Assembly: GCF_025118155.1 (NCBI RefSeq)
Contig: NW_026251403.1
Span: 215,001 to 279,000 of the forward strand
DNA length: 64,000 nucleotides
DNA from: Cokeromyces recurvatus
Taxonomy: Eukaryota > Mucoromycota > Mucoromycetes > Mucorales > Mucoraceae
Direction of reading: 5' to 3'
Both the position numbers and the translations under genes were made by a program. The notes beneath the pieces are model-generated. The model was not told the DNA's origin, searched no databases, and worked only from the letters and a program-made list of their open reading frames with translations. This document shows, piece by piece, positions 36,666 to 48,602 of the stretch (its first letter is position 1; each line of letters opens with the position of its first letter).

Positions 36666-36726
<61 letters not shown>

Positions 36727-39700
36727 AATTCTCGAATTTCACCGCGAGTTTCAACATCAATCTTCTTTGATAAATCACCACTCGCTACAGCCTTTGTAAC
36801 CACAGCAATTGAACGTACTTGGGTAGTAAGATTTGAAGCCATTGTGTTCACATTATCAGTTAAATCTTTCCAAGTACCTGCAACCCCTCGAACATGAGCT
36901 TGACCACCTAAGGCTCCCTCTGTGCCAACTTCACGAGCCACTCTTGTTACCTCAGATGAAAATTCACGAAGTTGATCTACCATTGAGTTCACTGTAATCT
37001 TCAAATCCAAAATCTCGCCCCGAGTTTCAACGTGAATCTTCTTTGATAAATCACCACTTGCTACAGCTTTAGTAACTTCAGCAATCGACCGTACTTGAGT
37101 TGTAAGATTTGCAGCCATTGTATTTACATTATCAGTAAGATCCATCCAAGTACCGGCAACATTAGGAACACGAGCTTGTCCACCTAATTTACCTTCTGTA
37201 CCGACTTCTTTCGAGACACGTGTAACTTCAGAAGCAAAAATGCGAAGTTGATCCACCATGTCATTTACAATATCCTTAAGTTCAAGAATTTCGCCTCCAG
37301 ACTCAACTTCAATTTTTTTCGATAAATCACCAAGAGCTACTGCTTTAGTCACTTCTGCAATGGAACGTACTTGTGTAGTTAAATTAGCAGCCATAATATT
37401 TACATTATCCGTTAAATCCATCCAAGTACCAGCGACGCCTTCCACTATGGCCTGACCACCTAATTTACCTTCTGTTCCTACTTCCTTAGCTACTCTTGTT
37501 ACTTCAGAAGCAAAAATACGAAGTTGATCCACCATAGAATTGACAATATTTTTAAGATCCAGTATCTCACCGCCTGACTCAACTTCGATCTTTTTAGATA
37601 GATCACCTAGAGCTACTGCTTTAGTAACTTCTGCAATGGAACGTACTTGGTTTGTTAAATTAGTAGCCATCGTGTTTACATTATCCGTCAAGTCCTTCCA
37701 GGTACCATCCACATTCGGAACGCGAGCTTGTCCTCCAAGTTTACCATCTGTACCTACTTCTCTAGCCACTCTGGTAACCTCAGAGGCAAATACCCTTAGT
37801 TGATCCACCATTGAATTTACAATATTCTTAAGATCTAATATTTCACCACGAGTTTCCACTTCAATTTTTTTAGATAGATCACCACTTGCGACTGCTTTAG
37901 TGACCTCGGCAATTGAACGTACTTGAGTTGTAAGGTTTGCAGCCATGATGTTTACATTATCAGTTAATTCATTCCAGGTTCCTGCTACGCCTTGGACTAC
38001 AGCCTGGCCACCCAACTTACCCTCTGTACCTACTTCTTTTGAGACGCGAGTTACCTCAGAGGCAAATATACGTAATTGGTCCACCATGTTATTCACTATA
38101 TTTTTAAGATCCAGTATCTCACCACCTGACTCGACTTCAATCTTTTTAGATAGATCACCTAGAGCTACGGCCTTTGTTACCTCTGCAATAGATCTTACTT
38201 GGTTTGTTAAATTGGCAGCCATGATATTGACATTATCGGTTAGTTCATACCACGTACCAGCGACATTAGGAACCATAGCCTGGCCACCTAGTTTGCCTTC
38301 TGTACCTACTTCCTTAGAGACACGAGTTACTTCAGCAGCAAAAATACGAAGTTGATCCACCATGCCATTAACTGTATCCTTTAAATCTAAAATTTCACCA
38401 CCAGATTCAACTTCAATTTTTTTCGATAAGTCACCAAGAGCTACTGCTTTAGTCACTTCTGCAATAGAACGCACTTGTGTAGTCAGATTAGCAGCCATAG
38501 TATTGACATTATCTGTTAGGTCCAGCCAAGTGCCTGCAACCCCCTCTACAGTAGCCTGTCCTCCTAATTTACCTTCTGTACCGACTTCTTTGGCGACTCG
38601 TGTGACTTCAGAGGCAAATACTCTCAGCTGATCCACCATTTCATTGACCGTATTTTTAAGATCTAGTATCTCACCACGAGTTTCCACTTCTATTTTTTTA
38701 GATAGGTCACCACTCGCGACTGCTTTAGTAACTTCAGCAATCGAACGTACTTGAGTTGTAAGATTAGCAGCCATTGTATTGACGTTATCTGTCAAATCCA
38801 TCCAAGTGCCTGCTACTCCTTGAACAATAGCTTGACCACCTAATTTTCCTTCAGTACCGACTTCACGAGCTACTCTTGTTACTTCAGAAGAAAATTCACG
38901 AAGTTGATCCACCATAGAATTGACAATATTTTTAAGATCCAGTATCTCACCGCCTGACTCAACTTCAATCTTTTTAGATAGATCACCTAGAGCTACAGCC
39001 TTTGTTACCTCTGCAATAGATCTTACTTGGTTTGTTAAATTAGTAGCCATCGTGTTTACATTATCCGTCAAGTCCTTCCAGGTACCATCCACATTCGGAA
39101 CGCGAGCTTGGCCACCTAGTTTACCATCTGTACCTACCTCTCTGGCCACTCTGGTGACCTCAGAGGCGAATACTCTTAGCTGATCCACCATGTCATTGAC
39201 AGTATTTTTAAGATCTAATATTTCACCACGAGTTTCCACTTCAATTTTTTTGGATAGATCACCACTTGCGACTGCTTTAGTGACCTCGGCAATTGAACGT
39301 ACTTGAGTTGTAAGGTTTGCAGCCATGATATTTACATTATCGGTCAATTCGTACCAAGTACCAGCTACATTAGGTACACTAGCTTGACCACCCAACTTAC
39401 CGTCTGTGCCAACTTCTTTTGAGACACGTGTAACTTCAGAAGCAAATATACGTAATTGGTCCACCATACCATTTACAATATCCTTAAGTTCAAGGATTTC
39501 ACCCCCTGACTCAACTTCAATCTTTTTAGATAGATCGCCTAGAGCTACGGCCTTTGTCACCTCCGCAATTGAGCGTACCTGAGATGTTAAATTGGCGGCC
39601 ATGATGTTGACATTATTTGTGAGTTCGTACCACGTACCAGCGACATTAGGAACCATGGCTTGACCACCCAGTTTACCTTCCGTACCTACCTCCTTAGAGA

Positions 39701-42700
39701 CACGAGTCACTTCAGAGGCGAATATACGTAACTGGTCCACCATGTTATTGACAATATTTTTAAGTTCGAGGATTTCGCCACCAGACTCAACCTCAATTTT
39801 CTTTGATAAATCACCTAGGGCTACAGATTTAGTGACTTCTGCTATTGATCTTACTTGGTTGGTGAGATTAGCAGCCATAATGTTTACATTATCTGTCAAG
39901 TGTTTCCAAGTACCTGCTACGCCTTGGACTACAGCTTGCCCACCTAATTTACCCTCTGTACCTACTTCTTTTGAGACGCGAGTTACCTCAGAGGCAAAGA
40001 CACGCAACTGATCCACCATGTTGTTCACTATATTTTTAAGATCTAGTATCTCACCACCTGACTCAACTTCAATCTTTTTAGATAGATCACCTAGAGCCAC
40101 GGCCTTTGTCACTTCTGCAATAGATCTTACTTGGTTTGTTAAATTAGTAGCCATATGATTGACGTTATCCGTCAGGTCCTTCCAGGTACCATCCACATTC
40201 GGAACTTGCGCTTGACCACCTAATTTACCGTCTGTACCGACTTCCTTGGCTACCCTAGTTACTTCTGCTGCGAAAACGTTTAGTTGATCCACCATGCTAT
40301 TGACTGTGTTTTTAAGATCTAAAATTTCGCCCTGTGTTTCGACGTCTATTTTCTTGGAGAGATCACCTTTGGCTACGGCCTTAGTCACTTCAGCAATCGA
40401 TCTTACTTGAGTAGTTAAATTAGCTGCCATCGTATTTACATTATCCGTCAAATCCTTCCAAGTACCACTCACACTTGGTACGATTGCTTCGCCACCTAAT
40501 TTGCCCTCTGTTCCGACTTCTCGAGCAACACGGGTGACTTCTGAAGCAAACACTCGCAATTGATCCACCATGTTATTTACTGTATCCTTTAGATCTGATA
40601 TTTCACCACTTACATCCACTTGAATCTTTTTAGAAAGATCACCGTTGGCAACAGCCTTAGTGACGACAGCAATGGAACGTACCTGAGTAGTCAAGTTTGT
40701 TGCCATCGTGTTTACATTATCTGTCAAGTCCTTCCAGGTACCATCCACATTGGGAACTTGCGCTTGTCCTCCAAGTTTACCATCTGTACCCACTTCTCTA
40801 GCCACCCTGGTGACCTCAGAGGCAAATACCCTTAGCTGATCCACCATGTCATTGACGGTATTCTTAAGATCTAATATTTCACCACGAGTTTCTACTTCAA
40901 TTTTCTTAGATAGATCACCTTTAGCAACTGCCTTTGTCACTTCAGCAATTGAACGTACTTGAGTTGTAAGATTAGCAGCCATAGTATTGACATTATCTGT
41001 AAGGTCTTTCCATGTCCCACCAACGTCCTTAACAACAGCTTGACCTCCTAGTTTTCCTTCTACACCTACTTCTAATGAAACACGCCGCACTTCTGCTGAG
41101 AAAAGAATCAACTGATCCACCTACAAAAAAAAAAAAATTAAGATATACAAGGGGATGGCTCTTTATATATTTTTATATATACATATTTATATATATGACT
41201 TACCATTTTGTTCATTGTATTTTTCAATTCCAAAACTTCGCCTTGAGCATTTGCTTTCACTTTTTTAGATAGATCACCACGAGCAACAGCTTTAGCAACA
41301 ACCGCAATATCTCTAACTTGATTTGTAATTTTTAAAGCCATCATGTTTACATTATCTGTTAAATCCTTCCAAGTACCACCCACATCTTTGACAACGGCTT
41401 GACCACCCAAGATACCTTCTGTACCTACCTCTAATGAAACTCTTGTGACCTCTGTAGCGAAGATAGATAATTGATCGACCATGGTATTAATCGTATTTTT
41501 TAAATCAAGCATTTCACCTTTTACCTCTACAGTGACTTTTTTAGTTAAATCACCACGAGCCACTGATTTTGAAACTTGAGCAATATCTCTGACTTGATTT
41601 GTTAAATTAGCAGCCATTGTATTGACATTATCCGTTAATTCTTTCCAAATTCCATCAGCACCTTGTACTTTAGCTTGAGCACCTAGTTTTCCCTCCGTAC
41701 CTACTTCGTGAGCCACTCTTGAAACTTCAGAAGCAAATAAATTCAATTGATTGACTTTATATAAGTATATGTATATGTATATACAAAAATAGATATAAGA
41801 TATATGTTTGTTATTATATTATAGATCTTTTTTTTTTTTGTTACCCATCGTATTAAATGTATTTTTAAGAACCAAAGTTTCACCTTTAACAGGTACAGTC
41901 ATAGCCTTACTGAGATCACCACGAGCAATAGCAGTAGAAACATCAGCGATATCTCTAACTTGTTCAAGATGATTCCTTGTCATACTATTCAGATTTACAA
42001 CAAAATCATGCCAAAGACCTTTCATTTCTTTAACACAACGAGCTTGAACACCTAACTTACCATTTACAGCTGTTTCATGAGCGACAAAATTAACTTCATC
42101 CGTTACAAGTTGAAGACGATCGGCCATTGCGTTAACAGCGTTCTTGAGGGTGTTGATAGGGGCATTAAGTTCAAGTTGTGAACCGGGTATGACACAACGC
42201 TCATGTTCGCAAGTAATACGACGACCGAGGTCTCCGTTAAAGACACCAGAAGCTACTTTAACAGCCTGAATAACACAATCAGGACAAACAATATTATCTG
42301 AACTTGTTGCATTTGTAAAATAAACAGGATAAGCTGTAGCTGTTGATGAAATATTGAAAGGTGGGGTAGAAAGAACAGAAGAGTTAGAACCTGCTACTGC
42401 AGCAGGAGTTGATGATGTTGAAGATGAATTGACGTTATCAGCTAACAATTAGAAAATAAATAAATAAATATATATATACATATATATATTTATATAAAAA
42501 GACGAAAAGATATATTTGTCAATAAATATATAGTTTATTAAAATAAAATGTACTTTGCAATTTACCAAAATAACCAGTTGGTGTTTCCGGTTGTAATTGA
42601 CGATAAGAATTTTCTAATTTTTCTAATAAAGAAGAGTCATGAATAGTAGTTAAATTATCTTCATCCGAAGTTATGGTATGATTAGAAGAATGACGATTAT

Positions 42701-43085
42701 TTGTATGAGATGTTTCCTCGTGATCATGTGCGGTTAATAATTGATGCTGTTGTTGGATCATAATTCGGCTTCTTAAATTTTCAGTCTCTAACTGTAGCTG
42801 ACGTTGTGCAATTTTTTTAAGCATCAGGTCTATTGAAGATAATTTTTCAGAGTCCTGTTTTGATAATTTGTCACCAAGTTTCGAAGTGTCTATAGAATTA
42901 GATAAACAGTGATCAATATCACCTTGTTCGAGATTATGTACAAGATCGTGAATATAAGAAAGTAAGCTCATGTTAGATTTAAGTTTAGCAGATGATTGAG
43001 TAATTGACGACGAAAATTCTTCTGAATTATCACGAATTTTCTTTTTTATAAGTGGTGAATTATCTCCTGCACAAGAACGTTTCAT
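34267..43085 (-). CDS. NIK1: Giant group III hybrid histidine kinase (Nik1/Os-1 type) with 22 HAMP-type units
   Basis: Seven exons join in frame (43085-42566, 42441-41845, 41754-41204, 41120-36724, 36601-35408, 35336-34454, 34383-34267) to about 2,752 residues; Nik1/Os-1 proteins normally have about 1,100-1,300. Residues 1-230 are polar with a possible coiled coil. From about 240 to 2,210 there are 22 units of about 92 residues carrying GDLSKKI-type cores: 2 in exon 2, 2 in exon 3, 16 in exon 4 and 2 in exon 5. HisKA follows with [12 protein letters not shown] (phospho-His about 2246), then the ATPase boxes [16 protein letters not shown] and [10 protein letters not shown]. The receiver domain has [19 protein letters not shown] (phospho-Asp) and EYVTKPL. 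No membrane segment. The family senses osmotic stress and phenylpyrrole/dicarboximide action upstream of the HOG pathway. Confidence 0.93.
36724..41754 (-). repeat. 276-bp tandem HAMP repeat array inside the kinase gene
   Basis: The long fourth exon is 16 tandem units of 276 bp (92 codons). Two unit classes alternate: [15 protein letters not shown] preceded by AVAL, and [15 protein letters not shown] preceded by AVAS. The DNA at 37501 and at 38881 is nearly identical, exactly 1,380 bp (5 units) apart, showing that blocks of five units were duplicated. Units near the exon ends are more diverged, and the exon 3 units (41204-41754) belong to an older set. Confidence 0.9.
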
Positions 43086-43451
43086 TAGCGCTCTGACCTT
43101 TATAGAATTTTTTTTTTTTTTTTAAAAAAAAAAATAAAATAAAATAAATAAATAAAGAAAAAAAAAAATTGAACAAAATATATTATAATATATTTTGTAA
43201 GAAAAATTTATATATGTAAATGTATAAAATAAATAATGTGTGTCTATATGTATGTCTGTATGTATGTGTGTATATATCTATTATGTATATATAAATGTAT
43301 ATGTATTTGTATATGTATATATTTACATAAATTCGTTATATTTTGTGTATATTATCTTGTAGATGTGAATTATATAATAAATATATAAAATTGAGAATAA
43401 AAATATAAAAAAAGATTAAAAAATAAAAATATATTTGTATTTATACAGATT

Positions 43452-43497
<46 letters not shown>

Positions 43498-43889
43498 CAC
43501 ATTTAAACTTTTTCTGTGTGAGAATAAAAAAAATAAAAAAAAAAAGGGGGCGTGTGCCAAAGAGGAGAAAACATAGAATAGGAGAAAATAGAAAAAAAGT
43601 ATAGTGACGTTTTTATTGTTTATTTGTGCATGAATGTATTTCATTTAAGATACATTTGAAATTATTCGCTTAAAAGTAATAGTATCTAATTTCATACAAA
43701 AAATGATAATAATAGAGATATAGTGAAATAATATCCTTCTGAGTTTACATGTATGAATATAATTTCTAATAAAAGAAATAGTTTCCTTTTTTTTTTATTT
43801 TCTTGTTACTGAAATATAAATGGCTAGTTAGTTGTATTGTATCATATTAAAAATATACACATATACATATATGCATATATATAAATATA
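43086..43889. other. 5' flank of the giant kinase gene
   Basis: Very AT-rich, with TATGTATATG microsatellites (43245-43325), a T-run/A-run junction at 43108-43134 near the start codon and a T9/A40 junction at 43450-43493. No gene seen. Confidence 0.45.
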
Positions 43890-44534
43890 GACACTACTCA
43901 AAGTATATCCCGAAAAGTCTAGTTATAGCTAAACAAATATCATTTCTGTATTCTTCTTTTGATATAAATTCTTCCTCTAAATGTCCCACATTTGTGGAAT
44001 GATGTAAGCGGGTAATAATAACCTTATTGATGGAGATGGGACTATCTCGATTCTATAAGTGATATATGTTATGTTATTTTATTTTACAGTTTTAATATGT
44101 ACATTCATTACAAATGAAAATAAACAATTGCGTTAGATAATCAATCTTCATCAACATTGAAGTAAATAAAAGGGTTAATAATGTTTTGCTATAAATGTAT
44201 GTGTCTGTCTTTTTTATATAGCCTAAGATTCATCATTTGTTTTCGAAATATAAACAACATTGGCTGAATTTGCATTCATCGAGTATTGAAATTGAGTACC
44301 TAAACTTCTTTTTTTTTATTTTCAACTTTACTTTTAGTAGGCTTTAATCGTTTATTGATTTTTGAATAAAAGTTGAAAGCTTTATATGCAGTAGTATATT
44401 TACAATAATGATATAAGAATCTAGCAACTGATAATTTATGTGAAGATATTTAAAAAAAAAAAAAAAAAAAAAACGGAGTTCAAAAATGGTTGCTTAGTAA
44501 AATGAATAGGACGGGCTACATATCTTGTTGAATT
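43890..44534 (-). pseudogene. Decayed minus-strand gene, family unknown
   Basis: Several coding-like segments lie in order on the minus strand: STRYVARPIHFTKQPFLNS (about 44530-44475), a T/A-run gap, then ARFLYHYCKYTTAYKAF on to a Lys run, and, after a one-base shift in that A-run, GTQFQYSMNANSANVVYISK ending at a stop near 44222. A further open piece, HHSTNVGHLEEEFISKEEY, ends near 43890. The shift and stops mean no continuous product. A LINE 3' tail abuts its upstream edge. I do not recognise the family. Confidence 0.4.
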
Positions 44535-44650
44535 TGAGTATACGATTAAAGAAGAATTTTATTTGAAAATTAAAAAATGACCAATGAGCACATAGCATTT
44601 ATATACTGTTTTGCCCTGGTCAGATCGCTAAAGAAAAATCCTTTTAATTT
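44535..44650 (-). mobile_element. LINE 3'-tail fragment
   Basis: The minus strand carries the same 3' tail as the LINE copy at 57217-57311: TGCCCTGGTCAGATCGC-like start reading GACCAGGGCAAAACAG on the minus strand, then TGTGCTCATTGGTCATTTT and an end TTCTTTAATCG. Only the tail is left, so this is a strongly 5'-truncated insertion, lying directly beside Fanzor transposon copy 2. Confidence 0.65.
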
Positions 44651-44657
44651 GCTTATA

Positions 44658-46861
44658 CAACAATATTTCTACTTCAAATTTAGACGATGTTTATTAGTAT
44701 TTTTTTGGACGAATTAAAATCAATTTTCAGATAGTTTGTTTACCTTTTTTGGATGAATGAAAAAAGGAAATTCAGATACAGACGCAAAAATGGGACAAAG
44801 GAGAAATTAAATGGAGACAGAACGTTAGATGAGCTTCGTAAAGACTTCTTACCTGTAAAATCTTTAAGCCAGCACCTCACCGGAGTTAGATGTGGCAATT
44901 ACATTGGAGGTGGCGCTTTGTTATATGAAGACAGTAGAGCGATCGTTCCCATTCCAAATTGAAGAAGCAATCAGAAACATATTCTTGGATGCCATCACAT
45001 CACGATTCCAAAAAATATTGCAAGTGTTGCACTTCAATACTTGATGGATTTGTTTGATATCGTCGCCTTCCCCACATTTCAGACTCTTGAGGTCTTGACT
45101 CAAGCGAGAGTTACAGATCTATAAGGATACTGTTTAGAACATGTGATATATGGACATCGTTGTACTAACCTTGGAGGTTTTATACTCATTAATATCTAAA
45201 AGTAACAACTCTCCAAATCTCTCTCTATGCTTTAATTGACTATACATCTTGCTTGAAATGCCGCGTCAAAGACCTTTGAATTTGATGTGATCCTTGTTTT
45301 GAAGGCCATCACCAAAGATTACAAGAGACATTTTCTTGCGATCGCCTTCTTCGAAACAGCTCTTGTTCTTCCTACACCTTTTCAATTGTGAATTGGCAGC
45401 TGCTCGTTCCTCTTGATTGTCTTCAACCCTTCTGGCTTTTCTTCTTCTTCTGTTTCTCTTCGTATTCTTTCGTTTATTCTTGTTGTACTTATTACCTCTA
45501 TTTAACAAAATATGGACACTTGATTCTATAGCGATTTGAGAGCCAACATAGTTTTTTTTTTCCATCGATATCTTGCAGTGTTAAAACCCATAAAATTCAA
45601 ATAAGTGGCTCATATGCTCCATCATGTATAACACATGTTGAAGGTGATCTTCTGATGATGCTGTTTTTAGTGTTGGGATATCAGTTTCAATTTTAGTTAA
45701 ACTTAATTCTTGCTTTCTTTTGTGTTCTTTTTTTGAGTCTATTCATATTTCCCATCCTATTGTAATACTATGCACTAGAAAGACTTTGAATATCATTGTT
45801 TCCATGATAAGATACACATACATTCTTTACGGCCGGGGTCTACGGTGCACGGTCTGAAATATTTATTAATCTCTTCTTGATTGAAATTATCTAACTGAAG
45901 AGAAGCACTTTCAGAAGGTTCACTTGTCTTTCGACAAAATGAGACTCTGCAAGTGTATTCATCTGTGTATACAGAGTTCAGAAATAGCCTGTTCTTTTGC
46001 GGTAAATTTTCCAAAGCTTCGAAATGTTTTCTAGTTTTGCCAGCTTTTTTTTTGCTGCAATGAGTGTTTCGGCTTCAGGATATATGGGTGTACGTGCCAT
46101 TAATAAAAGAAAGATAAAAAAAATAAAAGACAAACAGCAAAAGAGAGAGGAAGAAATAGTATAGCAAAAATGCAGTACATAATTATCGATCTGGGATCCA
46201 ATACAATAGGATTAAGATATGATGTATTGAAAATCACATCACAAGATTATCACTAAAGACGTCTTGCTTATTAGTTATATAGTCCAAGCGCAGACTATCT
46301 ACTTATTTGTGTGTTTCTTAGACTGGCTGAATACAGATATGAACTTGTCAGTTTAAAGAGACAAAGAGATCTCGGATCTTTTTTTTTTTGGCTCCCAAGG
46401 TTTGATGTAGGTTATGAATAAAAAACGAGTTTTGAGCCCCACTCTTACATCGTGTAGTGCTATAATGGTACGAATGCTTGAGAAGCTGACTGTTTTTAAG
46501 AATCCACCCCTAAATCGAAGAAAAAAAAAATCCTTAAATTTGCTCAGCGCAGTCGTAGATTGGTTTCCCATTGTACAATTAAATCAATACCAAAAGATGG
46601 ATCTTTTTTTATATAATACGCTAGTTAAACCTTCTTAAGGTTGTTCTCAAGTAGTATCCATGTATGCAGGAGGTAAAAAAAATAAAATAAGTGACCTGTT
46701 AGCCTACAGTTGCATTTTAGTTCGTCTAACATTTTGTCTCTCCTTTTATCTGATTTCCATTTTTCCTTTTTCCAAAAAAGGTACGCTAAACGTCTGAAAA
46801 TTAATTTTGATTCGTCCAAAAAAAAAAACTAACATCGCCTGAATTTGAAGTGTGAAAACTA
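44658..46861. mobile_element. TIR DNA transposon carrying a Fanzor gene, copy 2
   Basis: The second copy of the 2.2 kb element at 11475-13687, in the same orientation. Its terminal repeats are more degraded (left CAATATTTCTACTTCAAA; right, reverse complement, TAGTTTTCACACTTCAAA), flanked by TA. The central 1.27 kb (45247-46510) differs from copy 1 at only a few positions, whereas the left part (44670-45120) and the extreme right differ at roughly 5% or more by eye. Confidence 0.75.
44921..46100 (-). pseudogene. Fanzor / TnpB-like RNA-guided nuclease gene, broken (copy 2)
   Basis: Same layout as copy 1: ATG 46100, RuvC-I motif RPCTVDPGRKE (near 45835), basic run, LVIFGDGLQNKDHIKFKG, an intron, zinc-ribbon remnants and RuvC-III WNRDVMASKNM. 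It shares with copy 1 the stop after RuvC-I and the TGA after FKGL. It differs in having 10 T instead of 9 at 45552-45561, which keeps the middle frame open for 99 codons (MEKKNYVGSQIAIESSV on). Its zinc ribbon is broken at the first pair (CNSR) but keeps CNTC, the reverse of copy 1. The C-terminus is shorter, ending soon after NGNDRSTVFI. Confidence 0.75.
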
Positions 46862-47893
46862 TAATTTCAGGGTTGCTGTTTTTCAAATTTTATCCTGGTT
46901 TATTGGAATTAGTTCAAATAGAATTAAATAAAAGAATTTGCTATTCTTCTTAATAATAAAATACTTTTAATTACGGAGTTTTATTATTCGAGTTGATTGA
47001 CGCTATATTACCTTATCTTAAACACAGGGATATATTGATAAAGTATTTTACTATCAAATTATGCTTAGCAGAACATCCATAAATAATGTAAATAATTATT
47101 CTATTCTCTTCTTTTCGGCCAATATAAGACATCAAAGGTATTACAAAGTAATTCTATTATATAGGATGACAGAACTTGATATATAGTCAGAAGAATATGG
47201 GATAGAGTCCGCCTCCATAATGAAAGTGGAGACTATGATAGTAGATTACAATGGAATATAAAAATTAATATTTCTAAATTAAAGATGAGTAACATTAAAG
47301 ACTTCTCTGTTTAAGCTTTAATATATTATATAGATAATGGATTCAACTAGTATGTACATAGTTTATATTTCATTATTAATATAATTAAAAGAAGGAGTTA
47401 TTATACGTTTTGCATAATAACTTTAATTAGAGAACTGATTTTCCTTTTTATTATAATGCTTCAGATTAAAGTGTACTATTTATACTACTTTTGAACCGAA
47501 TTTTATTCCCCATGGTTACTATACGAGCACCTTATCAGTTATTTACTTGTGATCCCACTAGTCAGTATTAAATTGAACAACTTTTTATCATATATACGAT
47601 AAAAATAATTGTATATGCATATACTAAAATCATCATCTTTCACCACTTTTTTATATGCAGAATTATTAGGAAATTATCCTTGAACAGTATATATGGCAAT
47701 CAAATACTTATTATGAGAAGCTTAATGTACATGTACACAATAATATTGAGTTTTAACTTTGATGCCAACTTTCCCTAAATGTAATAATATAAATGTTTTT
47801 AAAAATATTAAATTTAATAATAATAATAATAATAAAAACTTTTTTTTCCCCTTTTTCTTTCTCTTTCCCTTTCTCTCTCTGCTTCTCTTTAAT
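46862..47893. other. Intergenic, 5' flank of the homeobox gene
   Basis: AT-rich with no convincing gene. A pyrimidine tract (47838-47890: T run, C run, CTTT repeats) lies directly before the homeobox start and is a common core-promoter-like feature in fungi. Confidence 0.45.
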
Positions 47894-48508
47894 ATGACAA
47901 CATTTAATACTACTTCCATAGTTATAAATGAACGCAATCATAATAGCAATAATAATAATAGTAAACGATCAAAAAGAAGATCACTTGTAGTAATAAAAGG
48001 TAAGTCAAGTAAATAAATAAATAAATAAGTGTAATTCATATTTATTATTAGAGGATATTATTAATAAACCAAAAAGGAAAAGAATTACACCTGAACAATT
48101 TTGTTTATTAACAGAATCATTTAAACAAACTGATACACCAAATCATGAATTAAGAGAAAAATTAGCTAAAAGTTTAAACATGACAAATAGAGAAGTTCAG
48201 GTATAATATGATTTTTTTTTTTTTTTTTTTTACATAATAGTATTATGCTTTTATTCATTTATATAAATTAGGTATGGTTTCAAAATCGTCGTGCTAAAAT
48301 AAATCGTGATCGTTTACAACAGGAAGAAAATATAAAGAAAATTAAAGTTAATTATTGGTCAACTCCTAGTACTCCTTTAACATCAATTGATATCTTATTA
48401 ACAGCTGCTGCTTATATTCAAAAGTGGGATGAAGATGAACAAAAGAGAAAGCAAGAAGAAGTAGAAGAAAAACCAAAGAAATATAAAAGTTGGAGGCCAT
48501 GGCTTTAA
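47894..48508 (+). CDS. Homeodomain transcription factor
   Basis: Three exons join in frame (47894-47999, 48052-48200, 48272-48508) to 163 residues. The homeodomain spans about residues 40-100: KPKRKRITPEQFCLLTESFK, LAKSLNMTNREVQ and the recognition helix VWFQNRRAKINRDR. The last intron falls inside helix 3, between REVQ and VWFQ. The N-terminus is Asn/Ser/Arg-rich; the C-terminus is acidic and Lys-rich and ends WRPWL. It should bind TAAT-type DNA in the nucleus. The start is set at 47894; an in-frame upstream ATG at 47759 would only add a low-complexity Asn/Phe stretch. It is unusually short for a fungal homeobox protein. Confidence 0.88.
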
Positions 48509-48570
48509 TCAAATATATATGTATTTATATATTATATACCCTTTATTATTAACTTGAAACTATAAAGTCT

Positions 48571-48602
<32 letters not shown>

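Noticed and set aside
37258..40011. Series of plus-strand ORFs of 65-136 codons
   Set aside because: They are antisense shadows of the HAMP array and repeat because the array repeats; the minus strand has the conserved protein.
47759..47893. Upstream in-frame ATG of the homeobox gene
   Set aside because: It adds only Asn/Phe low-complexity sequence that is the promoter pyrimidine tract.
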